64,000 nucleotides of DNA from Paracoccus sanguinis (lineage in GTDB: Bacteria > Pseudomonadota > Alphaproteobacteria > Rhodobacterales > Rhodobacteraceae), in NCBI RefSeq assembly GCF_900106665.1, contig NZ_FNNA01000001.1:1-64000 (forward strand), written 5' to 3'. The first letter of the stretch is position 1, and the number at the start of each line of letters is the position of its first letter. A program made the position numbers and the translations under genes. Shown here piece after piece: positions 14,913-23,759 of this stretch. A model generated the notes under the pieces. It was not told the DNA's origin, ran no database searches, and was given only the letters and a program-made list of their open reading frames with translations.

Positions 14913-15676
14913 GCGGGAAGCCTCCAGCAGCGCGCGGACCAAGGGCAGAACCGGCATTCGAAGAAGTCGCGGCTGGCGGCGATGCGGGGCAGCAGCTCGC
15001 CGGCGTCGGTGGCCTGCAGGATCCGGACGCCGCGGTCCGACATGCGCTGCGCGAGATCGGCATCGAAGGGCACGAGCTCATGGTGAAGCTCGGCGGTGTC
15101 CTTGTTGATCGCTGTGAACACGGCGGGGGCGGCCGAAATGCCCGGCACGCTTGCTTCCATGTAGGCCTGGTAGACGGCGATCTGGGCGGCATAGACGGGC
15201 TTGGAGACCGTGACCCCGTCCTTGACGCAGGCGCGCCAGTTCTTCGCGTTCATCGTCTTGCATTCCCAGAGCGCCGGGACGGCGAGGCCGAAGCCTTCCG
15301 GGCCGGCGGCAAAGATGCCGTCGACATGGCCACGGATGCGCCCGCCCGCGACAGAGAACCCGAACTGGCCGCCGTCTGGACGGTTGCCTTTTTGCGTGTA
15401 GAGCTCGAACCCCGCGCCGCGCAGCCAGCGGATGGCGAGCTCTTCCAGCTCGTGCCCGATGGCAAAGATGCGCAGCAGCTTGCCGGAGAAGTCCTGGCCC
15501 TCGTCCTTGGGCGCATCGGCGAACTCGAACTGCAGCGCGCGTTCGCAGGCGTGGCCGAGGCGCGAGCCGCCGAGATAGTCGCGGGGCGGCCGCGTCGCCT
15601 GATCGGCGGTGAGGGCCCGATCAACGGCGGCGTTGACCCGGTCGGCAAAGCTGGGGCGGCGGTTATAGTCCAGCAT
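14909..15676 (-). CDS. PD-(D/E)XK nuclease family protein
   Basis: 255 aa. GGSRLGHACERALQFEF (about residues 35-52) is the N-terminal Cas4/RecB-like cysteine and helix region. GHVDGIF, then ALWECKTMNAKNW form the D...ExK active site. The C-terminal DFFECRFCPWSARCW supplies the remaining cysteines of a possible Fe-S cluster. It is likely a phage exonuclease for recombination or replication, partner of the primase-helicase with which it shares a 4-bp overlap. ATG 15676-15674 is preferred over 15754 because the latter lies inside the HNH-like gene. Confidence 0.85.
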   Translation of the reverse strand: MLDYNRRPSFADRVNAAVDRALTADQATRPPRDYLGGSRLGHACERALQFEFADAPKDEGQDFSGKLLRIFAIGHELEELAIRWLRGAGFELYTQKGNRPDGGQFGFSVAGGRIRGHVDGIFAAGPEGFGLAVPALWECKTMNAKNWRACVKDGVTVSKPVYAAQIAVYQAYMEASVPGISAAPAVFTAINKDTAELHHELVPFDADLAQRMSDRGVRILQATDAGELLPRIAASRDFFECRFCPWSARCWRLPA

Positions 15677-16064
15677 GCTGGCCTCCCTCGTAGCTGCGGT
15701 GGGCGAGCCCGTGGCAGGTCGAGCAGAGCCATTCGACCGAGAGCGGCGCGTCATAGTCGTGGTGATGCGCTTCGAGGTCGGTCACGCAGCCACATCGCTG
15801 ACACCAGACCGGCACGACGATCCGACAAGCCTTGACGGCACGCCTGACGATGCTGTGGGCCCGATATTTCTCGGCGTGGCGCAGGCGATAGCGACGCTGC
15901 GCCTCCCGATGCTTCTCGGGGTTCCTGAATTTCTGCGCGTAGGCGCGCTGGTATTCCCGGCGGCAGTCGCGGCACCAGGTCTGCCGACCATCGGGACTGA
16001 GCCGGCGGCGTCCGAACTCGCAGACGTCCTTCTCGACGCCGCATTTTGTGCAGAGCTTGGTCAA
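15663..16064 (-). CDS. HNH-type endonuclease-like zinc protein
   Basis: 133 aa. N-terminal zinc finger CTKCGVEKDVCEF ... WCRDC, a basic helical middle (QRAYAQKFRNPEKHREAQRR), and a C-terminal CQRCGC ... LEAHHHDYDAPLS ... WLCSTCHGLAH block with paired CxxC motifs and the HHH core. This is the layout of small phage HNH nucleases. It may nick or cut phage DNA during packaging or recombination. Its start overlaps the stop of the DUF6511-like gene upstream and its stop lies inside the PD-(D/E)XK gene start region. Confidence 0.75.
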   Translation of the reverse strand: MTKLCTKCGVEKDVCEFGRRRLSPDGRQTWCRDCRREYQRAYAQKFRNPEKHREAQRRYRLRHAEKYRAHSIVRRAVKACRIVVPVWCQRCGCVTDLEAHHHDYDAPLSVEWLCSTCHGLAHRSYEGGQHAGL

Positions 16065-16471
16065 AACGGCACCTCCGGCGTCTGCGCCCGGGCGATGTCG
16101 GACATGGCCTCGCGGAAGCCCTCGACGGCGTCCTCGATCAGCGCGCGCACCTGCGCCTCGGTCAGATCCGCAAGCGGGGTGGCCCAGCCGATCTCGTCCA
16201 TCAGCAGCGCCACGCGCTTCATGGTGGCGGTGATCGCGGCGCGCTCCTCCTCGGTCAGATCAACCATGGCGAAATGCTCCCGCGCCAAGCGCGTCCAGAA
16301 GGACTGGCAGGACATCGAGCAGAACCAGACCGAGGGCCGGGGTCGCTTCGACCGGTGCGGATCGAACCAGCCGAAGCCACGGGTGGGTTGCCGGCAGACA
16401 GCACAGAGCGTTCCACGCGGATGCCAGAGTCGCCGCCGGTCCTCGGCCGTGATGGGGATGAAGGTGGACAT
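16061..16471 (-). CDS. Phage protein with N-terminal zinc finger (DUF6511-like)
   Basis: 136 aa. The N-terminal half has CAVCRQPTRGFGWFDP and WFCSMSCQSFW, four cysteines arranged as a treble-clef-like zinc finger. The C-terminal half is helical and acidic (LTEAQVRALIEDAVEGFREA). I place it with DUF6511 of rhodobacterial phages, from memory. Function unknown. It lies between the helicase gene (3 bp upstream) and the HNH-like gene (4-bp overlap), so it is part of the replication module. Confidence 0.65.
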   Translation of the reverse strand: MSTFIPITAEDRRRLWHPRGTLCAVCRQPTRGFGWFDPHRSKRPRPSVWFCSMSCQSFWTRLAREHFAMVDLTEEERAAITATMKRVALLMDEIGWATPLADLTEAQVRALIEDAVEGFREAMSDIARAQTPEVPF

Positions 16472-16474
16472 GGG

Positions 16475-18163
16475 TCATGCCGCCCTCCGTGCGGGGCTGG
16501 CCGCCGTGTCGATCAGCTGGCGGATGGCGCGCTTGTTGAAGCCGAAGGTCATCAGCGCCGAGGCGCGGTAGCGCGTCAGGCCGAAGTCGTGGCGGCACTC
16601 GGGCGGTAGGTACTGCAGCTGCTTTTCGGTCGGCGGCTGGCGCAGCCAGGAGCGGGTCTTGAAGGCGCTCTCGTCGGTCTCGTGGGTGTTCAGCCAGTCG
16701 TCGGCCTGCGCTAGGCAGACCGTGCGCTCGCCGACGCCGAGCAGATGCGGGCGTTCGCCTTTGGCCCCGCCGATTGCGTACCAGACCCCGTCCAGCCAGA
16801 AGATGCCGCCCCAGGCTGCGAAGCCCGTGGCCATCAGCGCGTCGTCCGTGCCGTAGAGGTCGACCCACGCGAAGCTGGACCGCTTCAGCAGGTCGATCTC
16901 GGTCATCATGAAGCCCGACAGCGGCGCGGCACCGTCACCTTCACCGGCCTCTTCGTCCTCGCGCGGGAACACCTCGCCGCAAAGCGGGCATTCGGTGGCG
17001 GCGAGCGGAATATCGGCGCCGCAGCCGGGGCAGGTCTTGGTCGGCGCCTCGCCGGTTTCGGTCTTGCCGTCGAGATCGACATCCTGTTCCAGCGTGCCGT
17101 GGATCAGGCTCGACGTCCCGAAGTCCAGCACGACGCAGTCGGTCTTGACGATGCCGGGGTGTTCCTCGGGATCGACGGTGCGCAGGCCGCGCCCGACCAT
17201 CTGGATCATGGTGGACTTGTAGGAACTGGGCCGCAGCAGCACGACGCAGGAGGTGGGCGGGTGGTCCCAGCCCTCGGTCAGCACCGCGACGTTGACGACG
17301 ACGCGGATGTCCCCCGCCGCGTAGTCGGCGAGGATCGCCTTGCGGGTCTCGGCCGCCAGATCGCCATGGATCAGCGCGGCGGAAACGCCCGCCGCCCTGA
17401 AGGCGTCGGTGACGTGTTCGGCATGCGCGACGGTGGAGCAGAACACTACGGTCTGCCGGTCGCCCGCCTTCTCCTTCCAGTGCCGGATCACCTCGTCGGT
17501 GACGGGGGCGCGGTCCATGATGCCGGCCACCTCTGCCATGTCGAAATCCGACATGGTCTTGCGGACAGAACGCAGCTCGTCCTGCACGCCCACGTCGATG
17601 ACGAAGGTGCGCGGCGGCACGAGATGGCCCGAGGCGATCAGCTCGCCCAGCCGCACCTGATCGGCGACATTGTCGAAGACCTCGCGCAGGCCCTTCCTGT
17701 CGCCCCGGTTCGGCGTCGCCGTGACCCCGAAGATCCGGGCGTCGGGATTGGCCTCGCGCACCCGATCGATGATGCGGCGGTAGCTGTCGGCGACGGCATG
17801 GTGCGCCTCATCCACGACCAGCAGGTCGAGACGCGGCATGTCGGCCAGGTTCGAAGCCCGCGCCAGCGTCGGCACCATGGCGAAGGCGACCTTGCCGCCC
17901 CAGGACTTCTCCGTGGCGTCGATGACCGAGGTGGCGACGCCCGGCACCACGCGCTGGAACTTGGCGCGGTTTTGCGCCGTCAGCTCGTCGCGATGGGCGA
18001 GCACGCAGGCCTTGGCGCCGTCGCCGATCATCTCGCCGGTGACCGCCGAGAGCATGATGGTCTTGCCCGCACCGGTGGGCGCCACGCCCAGCGTGTTGCC
18101 GCGGGAGGCGAGCGCAGCCACGCTGCGCTCGACGAAGGTCTTCTGGCGGGGGCGCAGGCGCAT
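16475..18163 (-). CDS. DEAD/DEAH-box superfamily II helicase
   Basis: 562 aa. Motif I APTGAGKT (residues 28-35), motif II VVDEAHH, motif III GVTATPNR, and the C-terminal helicase lobe with MIQMVGRGLRTVDP (motif VI) are intact. A zinc ribbon CPGCGADIPLAATECPLC sits near residue 385, followed by a C-terminal accessory domain of about 160 residues. It is a phage-encoded DNA or RNA helicase, probably for replication or recombination. It is followed within 3 bp by the DUF6511-like gene. Confidence 0.9.
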   Translation of the reverse strand: MRLRPRQKTFVERSVAALASRGNTLGVAPTGAGKTIMLSAVTGEMIGDGAKACVLAHRDELTAQNRAKFQRVVPGVATSVIDATEKSWGGKVAFAMVPTLARASNLADMPRLDLLVVDEAHHAVADSYRRIIDRVREANPDARIFGVTATPNRGDRKGLREVFDNVADQVRLGELIASGHLVPPRTFVIDVGVQDELRSVRKTMSDFDMAEVAGIMDRAPVTDEVIRHWKEKAGDRQTVVFCSTVAHAEHVTDAFRAAGVSAALIHGDLAAETRKAILADYAAGDIRVVVNVAVLTEGWDHPPTSCVVLLRPSSYKSTMIQMVGRGLRTVDPEEHPGIVKTDCVVLDFGTSSLIHGTLEQDVDLDGKTETGEAPTKTCPGCGADIPLAATECPLCGEVFPREDEEAGEGDGAAPLSGFMMTEIDLLKRSSFAWVDLYGTDDALMATGFAAWGGIFWLDGVWYAIGGAKGERPHLLGVGERTVCLAQADDWLNTHETDESAFKTRSWLRQPPTEKQLQYLPPECRHDFGLTRYRASALMTFGFNKRAIRQLIDTAASPARRAA

Positions 18164-18177
18164 GGCCGGTCTCCCCC

Positions 18178-18801
18178 TTACTGCGCCCAGCTCGGCCGCC
18201 CGGCGGCGCCGGGGGCGGACGCGGGCTGACTGGGCTGGGTGGCCGTGGCGGGCTGCTGCGGGGCGTGGCCCTGCGCCGGGGCGGCGGCGAACTGCGGCGC
18301 GGCCGTGCCCATCAGCGCGGCGTAGTCGCGGTGATCGGGGGTGACAGCAGCGCGGATCTCGTTCTTGTCCTCGCCGTTGGTGTCGGTGCCGATGTCGATG
18401 CGGGCGACGAACTCGACGCCGTCGAGATCGCCGAAGCCGTTGATGCGGCGGCGCGCCTGCGCCTCGGGCGAGTTGTCCTTGTCCGACACGCCGCGCGCCG
18501 AGTTGAGGATGCCGCGGATCAGGCCGCGCCCCATGTTGGCCCAGTCAGGGCCCTTCGGGCTGTAGAGGCCGATCAGCGACCAGACCTTGCGGCGGGCGTA
18601 GGGCCCCTCGAGCACCGTGTATTCGGCGTCGAGATAGACGGCGCCGGTGGCGGCGCGGCGCGCCCAGCCGCCGGTCCAGCCCTGCGAGGGGTCGTCGAAG
18701 CCGCCGGGGCGGAGCGTCAGGCGCACCTTGGCGAGCGTGCCCTTGGGGATGACGTTGGTGTTGGATTGGGCGGAGTTGAAGTCGTTCCAGGGTCCGGACA
18801 T
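18178..18801 (-). CDS. Phage single-strand-DNA-binding-like or DUF669-type protein
   Basis: 207 aa, starting MSGPWNDFNSAQSNTNVIPK. The core (TLAKVRLTLRPGG ... DAEYTVLEGPYARRKVWSLIG) and the Pro/Gln/Ala-rich tail (about residues 165-207) resemble phage DUF669-type proteins, which have been proposed to bind single-stranded DNA. It lies between the AAA ATPase remnant and the helicase, the usual place for such a protein. No catalytic residues are visible. Intact. The exact family is uncertain. Confidence 0.6.
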   Translation of the reverse strand: MSGPWNDFNSAQSNTNVIPKGTLAKVRLTLRPGGFDDPSQGWTGGWARRAATGAVYLDAEYTVLEGPYARRKVWSLIGLYSPKGPDWANMGRGLIRGILNSARGVSDKDNSPEAQARRRINGFGDLDGVEFVARIDIGTDTNGEDKNEIRAAVTPDHRDYAALMGTAAPQFAAAPAQGHAPQQPATATQPSQPASAPGAAGRPSWAQ

Positions 18802-18902
18802 TGCGCGGCTCCTTTCAGGTTGAGGATGGGACGCGCAGCGGCGTCAGAGGGGAAAAGCCACCCCGGCGACCGGATCGGGACACCGGGCGTGGGGGGAGGC
18901 GC

Positions 18903-19777
18903 TCAGCCATGGCCGGGCTCCTGCGCGGGGGCGGGATCTGCCGGGGTCACCAGCGGCCAGGTCAGGCGTTCGGAGGCAGGCGCCGCGGGGCGATGGATCT
19001 TCTCCATCAGCCGGCCAAGATGCGGCGGCTCGACCCTGTCGAGGCGGCCCGAGCGGTCCTTGGCCGGATAGCCCCAGGAGTTCAGAGTCTGGCAGACGAA
19101 GGCGCGCTGCGGCTGGCCGCCGGGGTCCGGGATGTCGGCCATGGTGATGACCTGATCGACGATCCCCGGCAGCTCCAGCCCGGTCTTCGAGCCGTCGATC
19201 TGCGGCTGGAAGACCTTGCGATTGAAGTCGTCGAGCCTCTCGTCGAGGATGCCCACGAACCAGACATGCTTGCCGCGCGTGTGCTGCAGGTGGGTCAGCC
19301 AGCCGATCATCTCGCGGCCATGCAGCCCGTAGGCGCCGCGGATGTCGGGCTTGCCGGTCTTCTCGGAGAACGCCTCGGGTTGGCCGCGGCACCATTGGAA
19401 GCAGAGACGACCGGCCACGGTGATCGAGTCGATGAAGACGGTCTCGTACTTTCCGATCACCGCCGGATCGCCGTAGCGCCCGCAGACCTCGTCGAAATGC
19501 GCCTGGCTGTAGGGCTGATCCTCGCGCAGCGCCGGGTTCGGCCGCCGATGAACACCGCGAAATCACGGCATTCCTTCCATGTGCGGGGCCGGAGCGTGTC
19601 GATCTCCAGCCCCTCGACCGCCAGATCCCCGGCCTCGAGATCGAGGAAGAGCGTGGTCGGGGCGTTCAGCGTCCAGAGCAGACTGGTCTTCCCGATGCCG
19701 GACCGGCCGAAGATGACGCCCTTGATACCCTTGCGCTGAGCGAGCCGTTCGTCAGCGCCGATGATGGGAAGGGCCAT
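18903..19777 (-). pseudogene. Phage AAA ATPase (AAA_24-like), interrupted by a frameshift
   Basis: The N-terminal part (MALPIIGADERLAQRKGI, Walker A GRSGIGKTS) runs in one frame from ATG 19777 until the sequence turns to nonsense after FAVFIGG (stop at 19457). The natural continuation (PNPALREDQPYSQAHFDEV, then VFIDSITVAG as Walker B) lies in a second frame and ends at 18903. Adding one C at the GGCC near 19540-19543 restores one continuous ORF of about 291 aa. Either a real one-base deletion or a sequencing error. Such ATPases work with phage SSB and exonuclease in recombination. Confidence 0.8.
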
Positions 19778-20073
19778 CACTGGCCCTCCTTCTTCATCAC
19801 TGCCGCGGCGGCGCGATCCGCGCCGATGCACCCGGCCTCGCGGGCGAGCTTGTAGAGGCGCTTCAGCGCGTCGGCGCGGCGGTAGGCGGCGGTGCTCTCC
19901 CGCTCAGCCTCCACGATCGCGAAGGCGATCTCGTCGACGGTCGCCTCGACGACCGGCATCGGCTCGTGCGGTTCGTCTCCGGGACGCTGCGGGAGGGAGA
20001 AGGTTTCGGGGAGATCTTCGAGGGCGTAGTTCACCTTGCGAAGACAGGTGATGGCGTCCGGCTGGTCCGGCAT
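19777..20073 (-). CDS. Small phage hypothetical protein, 98 aa
   Basis: Starts MPDQPDAITCLRKVNYALED; the C-terminal half is helical (DALKRLYKLAREAGCIGADR). ATG 20073-20071 is chosen for its Shine-Dalgarno (ACGGAGAA). An in-frame ATG at 20112 that overlaps the upstream stop (TGATG) would add 13 residues. Its TGA overlaps the ATG of the ATPase remnant. No known motif; a conserved early or replication-module gene by position. Confidence 0.65.
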   Translation of the reverse strand: MPDQPDAITCLRKVNYALEDLPETFSLPQRPGDEPHEPMPVVEATVDEIAFAIVEAERESTAAYRRADALKRLYKLAREAGCIGADRAAAAVMKKEGQ

Positions 20074-20111
20074 GGCGGTTCTCCGTGAGATGATGTGATC
20101 AAGGAGGCGCA

Positions 20112-20306
20112 TCACGCGGCCTCGCGGACGTCGGGCGCGGGCTCGGCGACGTAGATCGCCAAGAGCGGCGTCCCGTCGGCATGGGCGCCGGCGTCCTCGA
20201 TCTGATAGTTGCGGTTGGGCTCGCAGACCTCGGTCAGCTCCCAGCGGCGATAGAGCCCCGGAAGACGCCTGAAATCCTCGAGCGACAGATCGGCAGTGCG
20301 GTTCAT
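20112..20306 (-). CDS. Small phage hypothetical protein, 64 aa
   Basis: Reads MNRTADLSLEDFRRLPGLYR, then RWELTEVCEPNRNYQIEDAG. The protein is acidic with no recognised motif. Support comes from the tight packing: its stop overlaps a possible start of the next gene, and the codon style matches neighbouring phage genes. The upstream spacer to the sigma-like gene is about 85 bp and contains nothing notable. Confidence 0.6.
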   Translation of the reverse strand: MNRTADLSLEDFRRLPGLYRRWELTEVCEPNRNYQIEDAGAHADGTPLLAIYVAEPAPDVREAA

Positions 20307-20390
20307 GCGTGTCTGCTTTCGGTTGGAGGGAAGGCGCTCGGGGCGCTCGAATGGAAAAAGCCACCGGCGGGACCGGATCGGGACATCGGG

Positions 20391-21113
20391 TCAGGGGATT
20401 TCCTCGAGGGCGTCGTTCAGTCGGCGCATCGCGCGCTGGTACCGCTTGCGGGCGGCGGCCTCGGTCAGGCCCAGTGCGGCTCCCGCTTCGGCTTGGGAAA
20501 AGCCCTCGACCGCCACGCGGATCACCAGCAGGGCGTCGTCGCCGAGCAGCTTCCGCACGGCGCCGTTCAGCAGTGCGTACCCGTCTGCGCCGATGCCGCG
20601 GTTGCCGCTGTCCGCCACCTCGTCGGGATCGGCGCAGCTGGCGAGATATTCGCGTGCCGTGTCGCGCCGGCGCACGCGGATCATGTCGCGCTCGACGTTG
20701 CGCAGCACCGTGGCCGCGATCCAGTTGACGCGCCTGAGATCGAGGCTGCGGACTGCCTCGGTGGTGCGCGCCAGAACGTCGGACGCGATCTCATCGGCAG
20801 TGCCGAGCCTGCGCCAGATCGATCGGCGGCGGATGGCGTCGAGGCCGGGCCAGAGCGCCAGCAGGAGCAACGTCAGCGCACAGTCGGACGCGGGCCCGTC
20901 GCCCTGCGCCGCTCTGACGAGCGCGGAGAGGATCAGGTTCTTCTGGCCCTGATCGCCGGTCGTGCCGTGCAGCCCGTCCAGCAGGGCCGCCGGATCCCGG
21001 AACGGTGTGAGGGCAGCCTGCGCACGTCGGACGGCGTCGAAACTGCGCTGGAAGTGAAGGTTGGAAGAAGAATGCATGAGGTGATCACGGATCTCGTGCC
21101 ACGCGATAGACAT
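20391..21113 (-). CDS. Sigma-70-family-like RNA polymerase sigma factor of phage origin
   Basis: 240 aa. The C-terminal 60 residues carry a sigma region-4-type helix-turn-helix (VEGFSQAEAGAALGLTEAAA, then RKRYQRAMRRLNDALEEI). The middle part (RVNWIAATVLRNVERDMIRV) resembles region 2. It probably redirects host RNA polymerase to phage promoters or acts as a regulator. It is the gene nearest the regulatory end of the phage module. No anti-sigma gene was found nearby. The ATG at 21113 was kept; MHSSSN at residue 13 is an alternative start. Confidence 0.7.
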   Translation of the reverse strand: MSIAWHEIRDHLMHSSSNLHFQRSFDAVRRAQAALTPFRDPAALLDGLHGTTGDQGQKNLILSALVRAAQGDGPASDCALTLLLLALWPGLDAIRRRSIWRRLGTADEIASDVLARTTEAVRSLDLRRVNWIAATVLRNVERDMIRVRRRDTAREYLASCADPDEVADSGNRGIGADGYALLNGAVRKLLGDDALLVIRVAVEGFSQAEAGAALGLTEAAARKRYQRAMRRLNDALEEIP

Positions 21114-21212
21114 CGGACGCCTGCCTTGCGGCCAGGCGTCCGGCGCCTTCTCGTGGCCAGGTCAGGACGTCGCGCGTCTCTGCGATTTCAGGGGATTGGG
21201 TGAATGCGCGCG

Positions 21213-21458
21213 TCAGCGCGCGGGCGCGGTCGCGTTGTTCAGCGTGCCGCAGCCGCGGCAGGTGGCCTGAACCGGGAAGCCCACGAGATACTCGTGCCCC
21301 CGCGCGAAGCGCAGGTGCATGCGGCCGTCCCGGCAGACGCCGAGCAGCTTGTCACAGCGCGTGCAGCGCCATTCCGAGTTGTGGTTGGTGGGCTTGGTCT
21401 TCGCGGTGCCGGACCAGCTCGTCGGGGCTGCCTGGCGCGAGGGGAAGGGAGTCGGCAT
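21213..21458 (-). CDS. Com-like zinc-finger protein
   Basis: 81 aa, ATG 21458-21456. The core WRCTRCDKLLGVCRDGRMHL ... CRGCGTLN has two CxxC pairs and the 'LLG' and 'N' positions seen in Mu Com, a small zinc-binding protein that activates translation of the mom DNA-modification gene. Here two methyltransferase genes lie in the same element but about 11 kb downstream, so a Mu-like regulatory link is only a suggestion. The 93-bp spacer to the next gene is unremarkable. Confidence 0.7.
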   Translation of the reverse strand: MPTPFPSRQAAPTSWSGTAKTKPTNHNSEWRCTRCDKLLGVCRDGRMHLRFARGHEYLVGFPVQATCRGCGTLNNATAPAR

Positions 21459-21551
21459 GGAAGTGCTCCTCTGATCGATGGAGCACTCCCATTGGCCTGA
21501 GGAATCGGAGCCCGTCAGACCCCCCAATCGGAGCCGGATCGGAGCCAGCTG

Positions 21552-22868
21552 TCAGATTGCGATCTCCCACGGCCCCTTGGCGCCAAGACTTCTCAGAAAG
21601 TTGGCCTTCAGCTTGTCCCACAGCGGCTGCTTGAAGATGTTCGACAGGGACTGGTCTTCAGCGATTCCCTTGACAATATCCTTGGTCGACATCGGCGTCG
21701 GGCCGTTGTTGTGGGCATCGACCAGCCGCTGGATGATCTGGATGCGGTTTTCGCCCTTGATGTCGATGGTGCCTTTCCCTGGCACGAAGAGGGTCGCGAT
21801 ATCATCGCCGCTACGGGTGAGTCCGACCGTCATGCCTCCACGGGCCAATATCCGATGTCGCCGGAACACGGACCGGAGCTTGTCTGCGACCAACGCGATT
21901 TCGGCTTGCTTGGTGTCGATCTGATCAACAAGTGGCGTCAGAACATTGGCCGCCAGGCACGGTCCAGGAGCGGTGCCGGCCTGCAGAACCAGTCCAATAC
22001 CGAGGTTGTGGCGCGCCCGAAGTTCCGTATCGACGGCAGACCGGACCCTCTCCCGGTCGAGACCACGCGCAAGGTAGATCGGAACATCGCCGCCATCGAT
22101 GCTGAGCGTTCCAAGGTAGAGGAGATGATCGGTCAGCTTCTCGATGGCGGGCGCATCGAGCGCCTTTTCGAGACTTTCCTTCAGGTGTTGCGCGACCCAG
22201 CCGTCACGCACCCGATAGATCCTGTAGCGATCCGGGTTGCCCGCAGACGTCGCCTGTCCCTCAGTGACCTTGAGGTCGGCCACCTTACGGTCTTCTTCCT
22301 CCGCATCTCCCTTCTCGATACGAACGACCACTTCGGCTGCCACCGGGCCGACCTCGTCTTCATCGTCGATCAGGTCGTCGCCTTCCCAGCCGGCCGGCAC
22401 GAGGAAGCCCAGATCGTTCAGGAGGCCAGGATCGACACCGCGAGATTGGAGCCATGCGCCGGTGACCCTGTCAGCTCCGATATCCCATATGGCCAGCAAG
22501 GCGGGCATGACAGCCATGCTCTCCTCATCGCCCGGTGCACGGCCATCACGGAGGATGTTCCAGTGTCTGAGCAAGCGATGCCCCAGAACGCGCTCGAAAG
22601 GGTCGTCGATGCTGAGAAGGCTGCTCGTGTTGCGGTCGGTGAGCGTGAAGTTGAGGGTTTGCGCCTCATCTCGTCCCGCGCGGAAATACCGGACCGCAAT
22701 CTCGACGAAGCGGATTGCGAGCGCCCGCTCGAAGATCCTCGGAAGGCCCGGATGGCTGTCGATGATCTCTGAGATGTCCTGGTCGATCGTGGTGGAAAGC
22801 GAGAGGCGGTTGGCGAGATTGCCGATGCTGATGTCAGCGCGGATCACCTGCGCGCGGTCGATCACCAC
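21552..22868 (-). CDS. Unrecognised protein, 3' part of a probable amber-split gene
   Basis: 438 aa from the first usable codon, GTG 22868. Coding-like sequence in the same frame continues upstream to the TAG at 23054-23052 without any ATG, GTG or TTG, so this is probably the C-terminal two thirds of one gene that begins at 23759. It ends in a winged-helix-like segment (TPMSTKDIVKGIAEDQSLSN). No enzymatic motif is seen. Base composition is less GC-rich than the flanks. A defence or regulatory cargo gene is possible; no function is assigned. Confidence 0.55.
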   Translation of the reverse strand: MVIDRAQVIRADISIGNLANRLSLSTTIDQDISEIIDSHPGLPRIFERALAIRFVEIAVRYFRAGRDEAQTLNFTLTDRNTSSLLSIDDPFERVLGHRLLRHWNILRDGRAPGDEESMAVMPALLAIWDIGADRVTGAWLQSRGVDPGLLNDLGFLVPAGWEGDDLIDDEDEVGPVAAEVVVRIEKGDAEEEDRKVADLKVTEGQATSAGNPDRYRIYRVRDGWVAQHLKESLEKALDAPAIEKLTDHLLYLGTLSIDGGDVPIYLARGLDRERVRSAVDTELRARHNLGIGLVLQAGTAPGPCLAANVLTPLVDQIDTKQAEIALVADKLRSVFRRHRILARGGMTVGLTRSGDDIATLFVPGKGTIDIKGENRIQIIQRLVDAHNNGPTPMSTKDIVKGIAEDQSLSNIFKQPLWDKLKANFLRSLGAKGPWEIAI

Positions 22869-23051
22869 CTCGTCAAGTTCCGGCGGTTCAAGATCGAGCC
22901 CCTGCAGGAACTGCGAAATGTCGTAGGCCTGAAAGTCGACGGGCTGGTTGGAGTAAGTCTGCTCGAGGGCAGTCTCGATGAAGCGTTCGGCAACTGTGTG
23001 CCTGAGCTTTCGGTTGCCTGCGCGGACATGGACCCGCCCAGTCGATGGCGT

Positions 23052-23759
23052 CTAGACGATCATCGCCTCTCCAGGCGGGCGGAAATAGATGCTCGACCGA
23101 TTGCCATCGTCATCGATCTCCCGAACGCTCGTGGGGGGATCGGGATGGAATAGCAGGTACATCTCCGCCGCCGGTTCATCGCCGTCCTCGGGGATGTCGA
23201 ACTTGTCGATGCTGTAGCCGTCGCCGCGATCGAGACGCTTGTTGAGGTCGACCAGAAGCTCGTCGAGCAATGCACTGCCGGCGTCGGGGCCCCCATCGAC
23301 CGAAGGCTCGGCCATGAAGGTCTGGTAGTGCTTGTCGTAGCGCCGGTAGAGACGCAGGTGCAGGCTGTTCTCCGCCGCTTCAAACAAGCCGTGTTCGTTG
23401 GCGTAAGCCCACAGGCTTCGCGCGAGCTTGTCCCGCCGGTTCAGAAGTTCCTTGGCGCGCTCGGGTTCGAGCGTGGTCTTGGCGAGACCTTCGAGGACAT
23501 ACTCGCCACGGTGGCTTGCGATTGTGACGATCCGGGCAGCTTCAGCTTCGAGAGGCCCCAGCCGGTCCTTCTTTTCCTGGGGCAGCATATTTCTGGCAAC
23601 CGACGGACCGTCCGGATTCTCGGGGTCGAACCTGTAGGGCCCAAGCCAGCTCAGCCTCTCGAAAGCCTTGCTCTTGAGGAATCCGGACAGCAGTTCCGGC
23701 TCTGCATCGTCGAATAGCCGAGAAAGATTGGGGCAAGTTCTGGCCGGGGCGCGTACCAT
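23052..23759 (-). CDS. Unrecognised protein, 5' part of a probable amber-split gene
   Basis: 235 aa, starting MVRAPARTCPNLSRLFDDAE and ending FRPPGEAMIV before TAG. The codons after the TAG (TPSTGRVHVRAGNRKLRHTV) continue the same style in the same frame, and 'IV-Y-TPSTGRVHV' would be a natural beta strand, so a TAC-to-TAG change of a tyrosine codon is the simplest explanation. The joined protein would be about 730 aa. No known domain was recognised. Confidence 0.55.
   Translation of the reverse strand: MVRAPARTCPNLSRLFDDAEPELLSGFLKSKAFERLSWLGPYRFDPENPDGPSVARNMLPQEKKDRLGPLEAEAARIVTIASHRGEYVLEGLAKTTLEPERAKELLNRRDKLARSLWAYANEHGLFEAAENSLHLRLYRRYDKHYQTFMAEPSVDGGPDAGSALLDELLVDLNKRLDRGDGYSIDKFDIPEDGDEPAAEMYLLFHPDPPTSVREIDDDGNRSSIYFRPPGEAMIV

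Noticed and set aside
13188..15086. 632-codon open frame on the plus strand opposite the primase-helicase
   Set aside because: Antisense to a gene with clear primase and ATPase motifs; its His/Arg/Gly-rich content is the usual shadow of GC-rich coding sequence.
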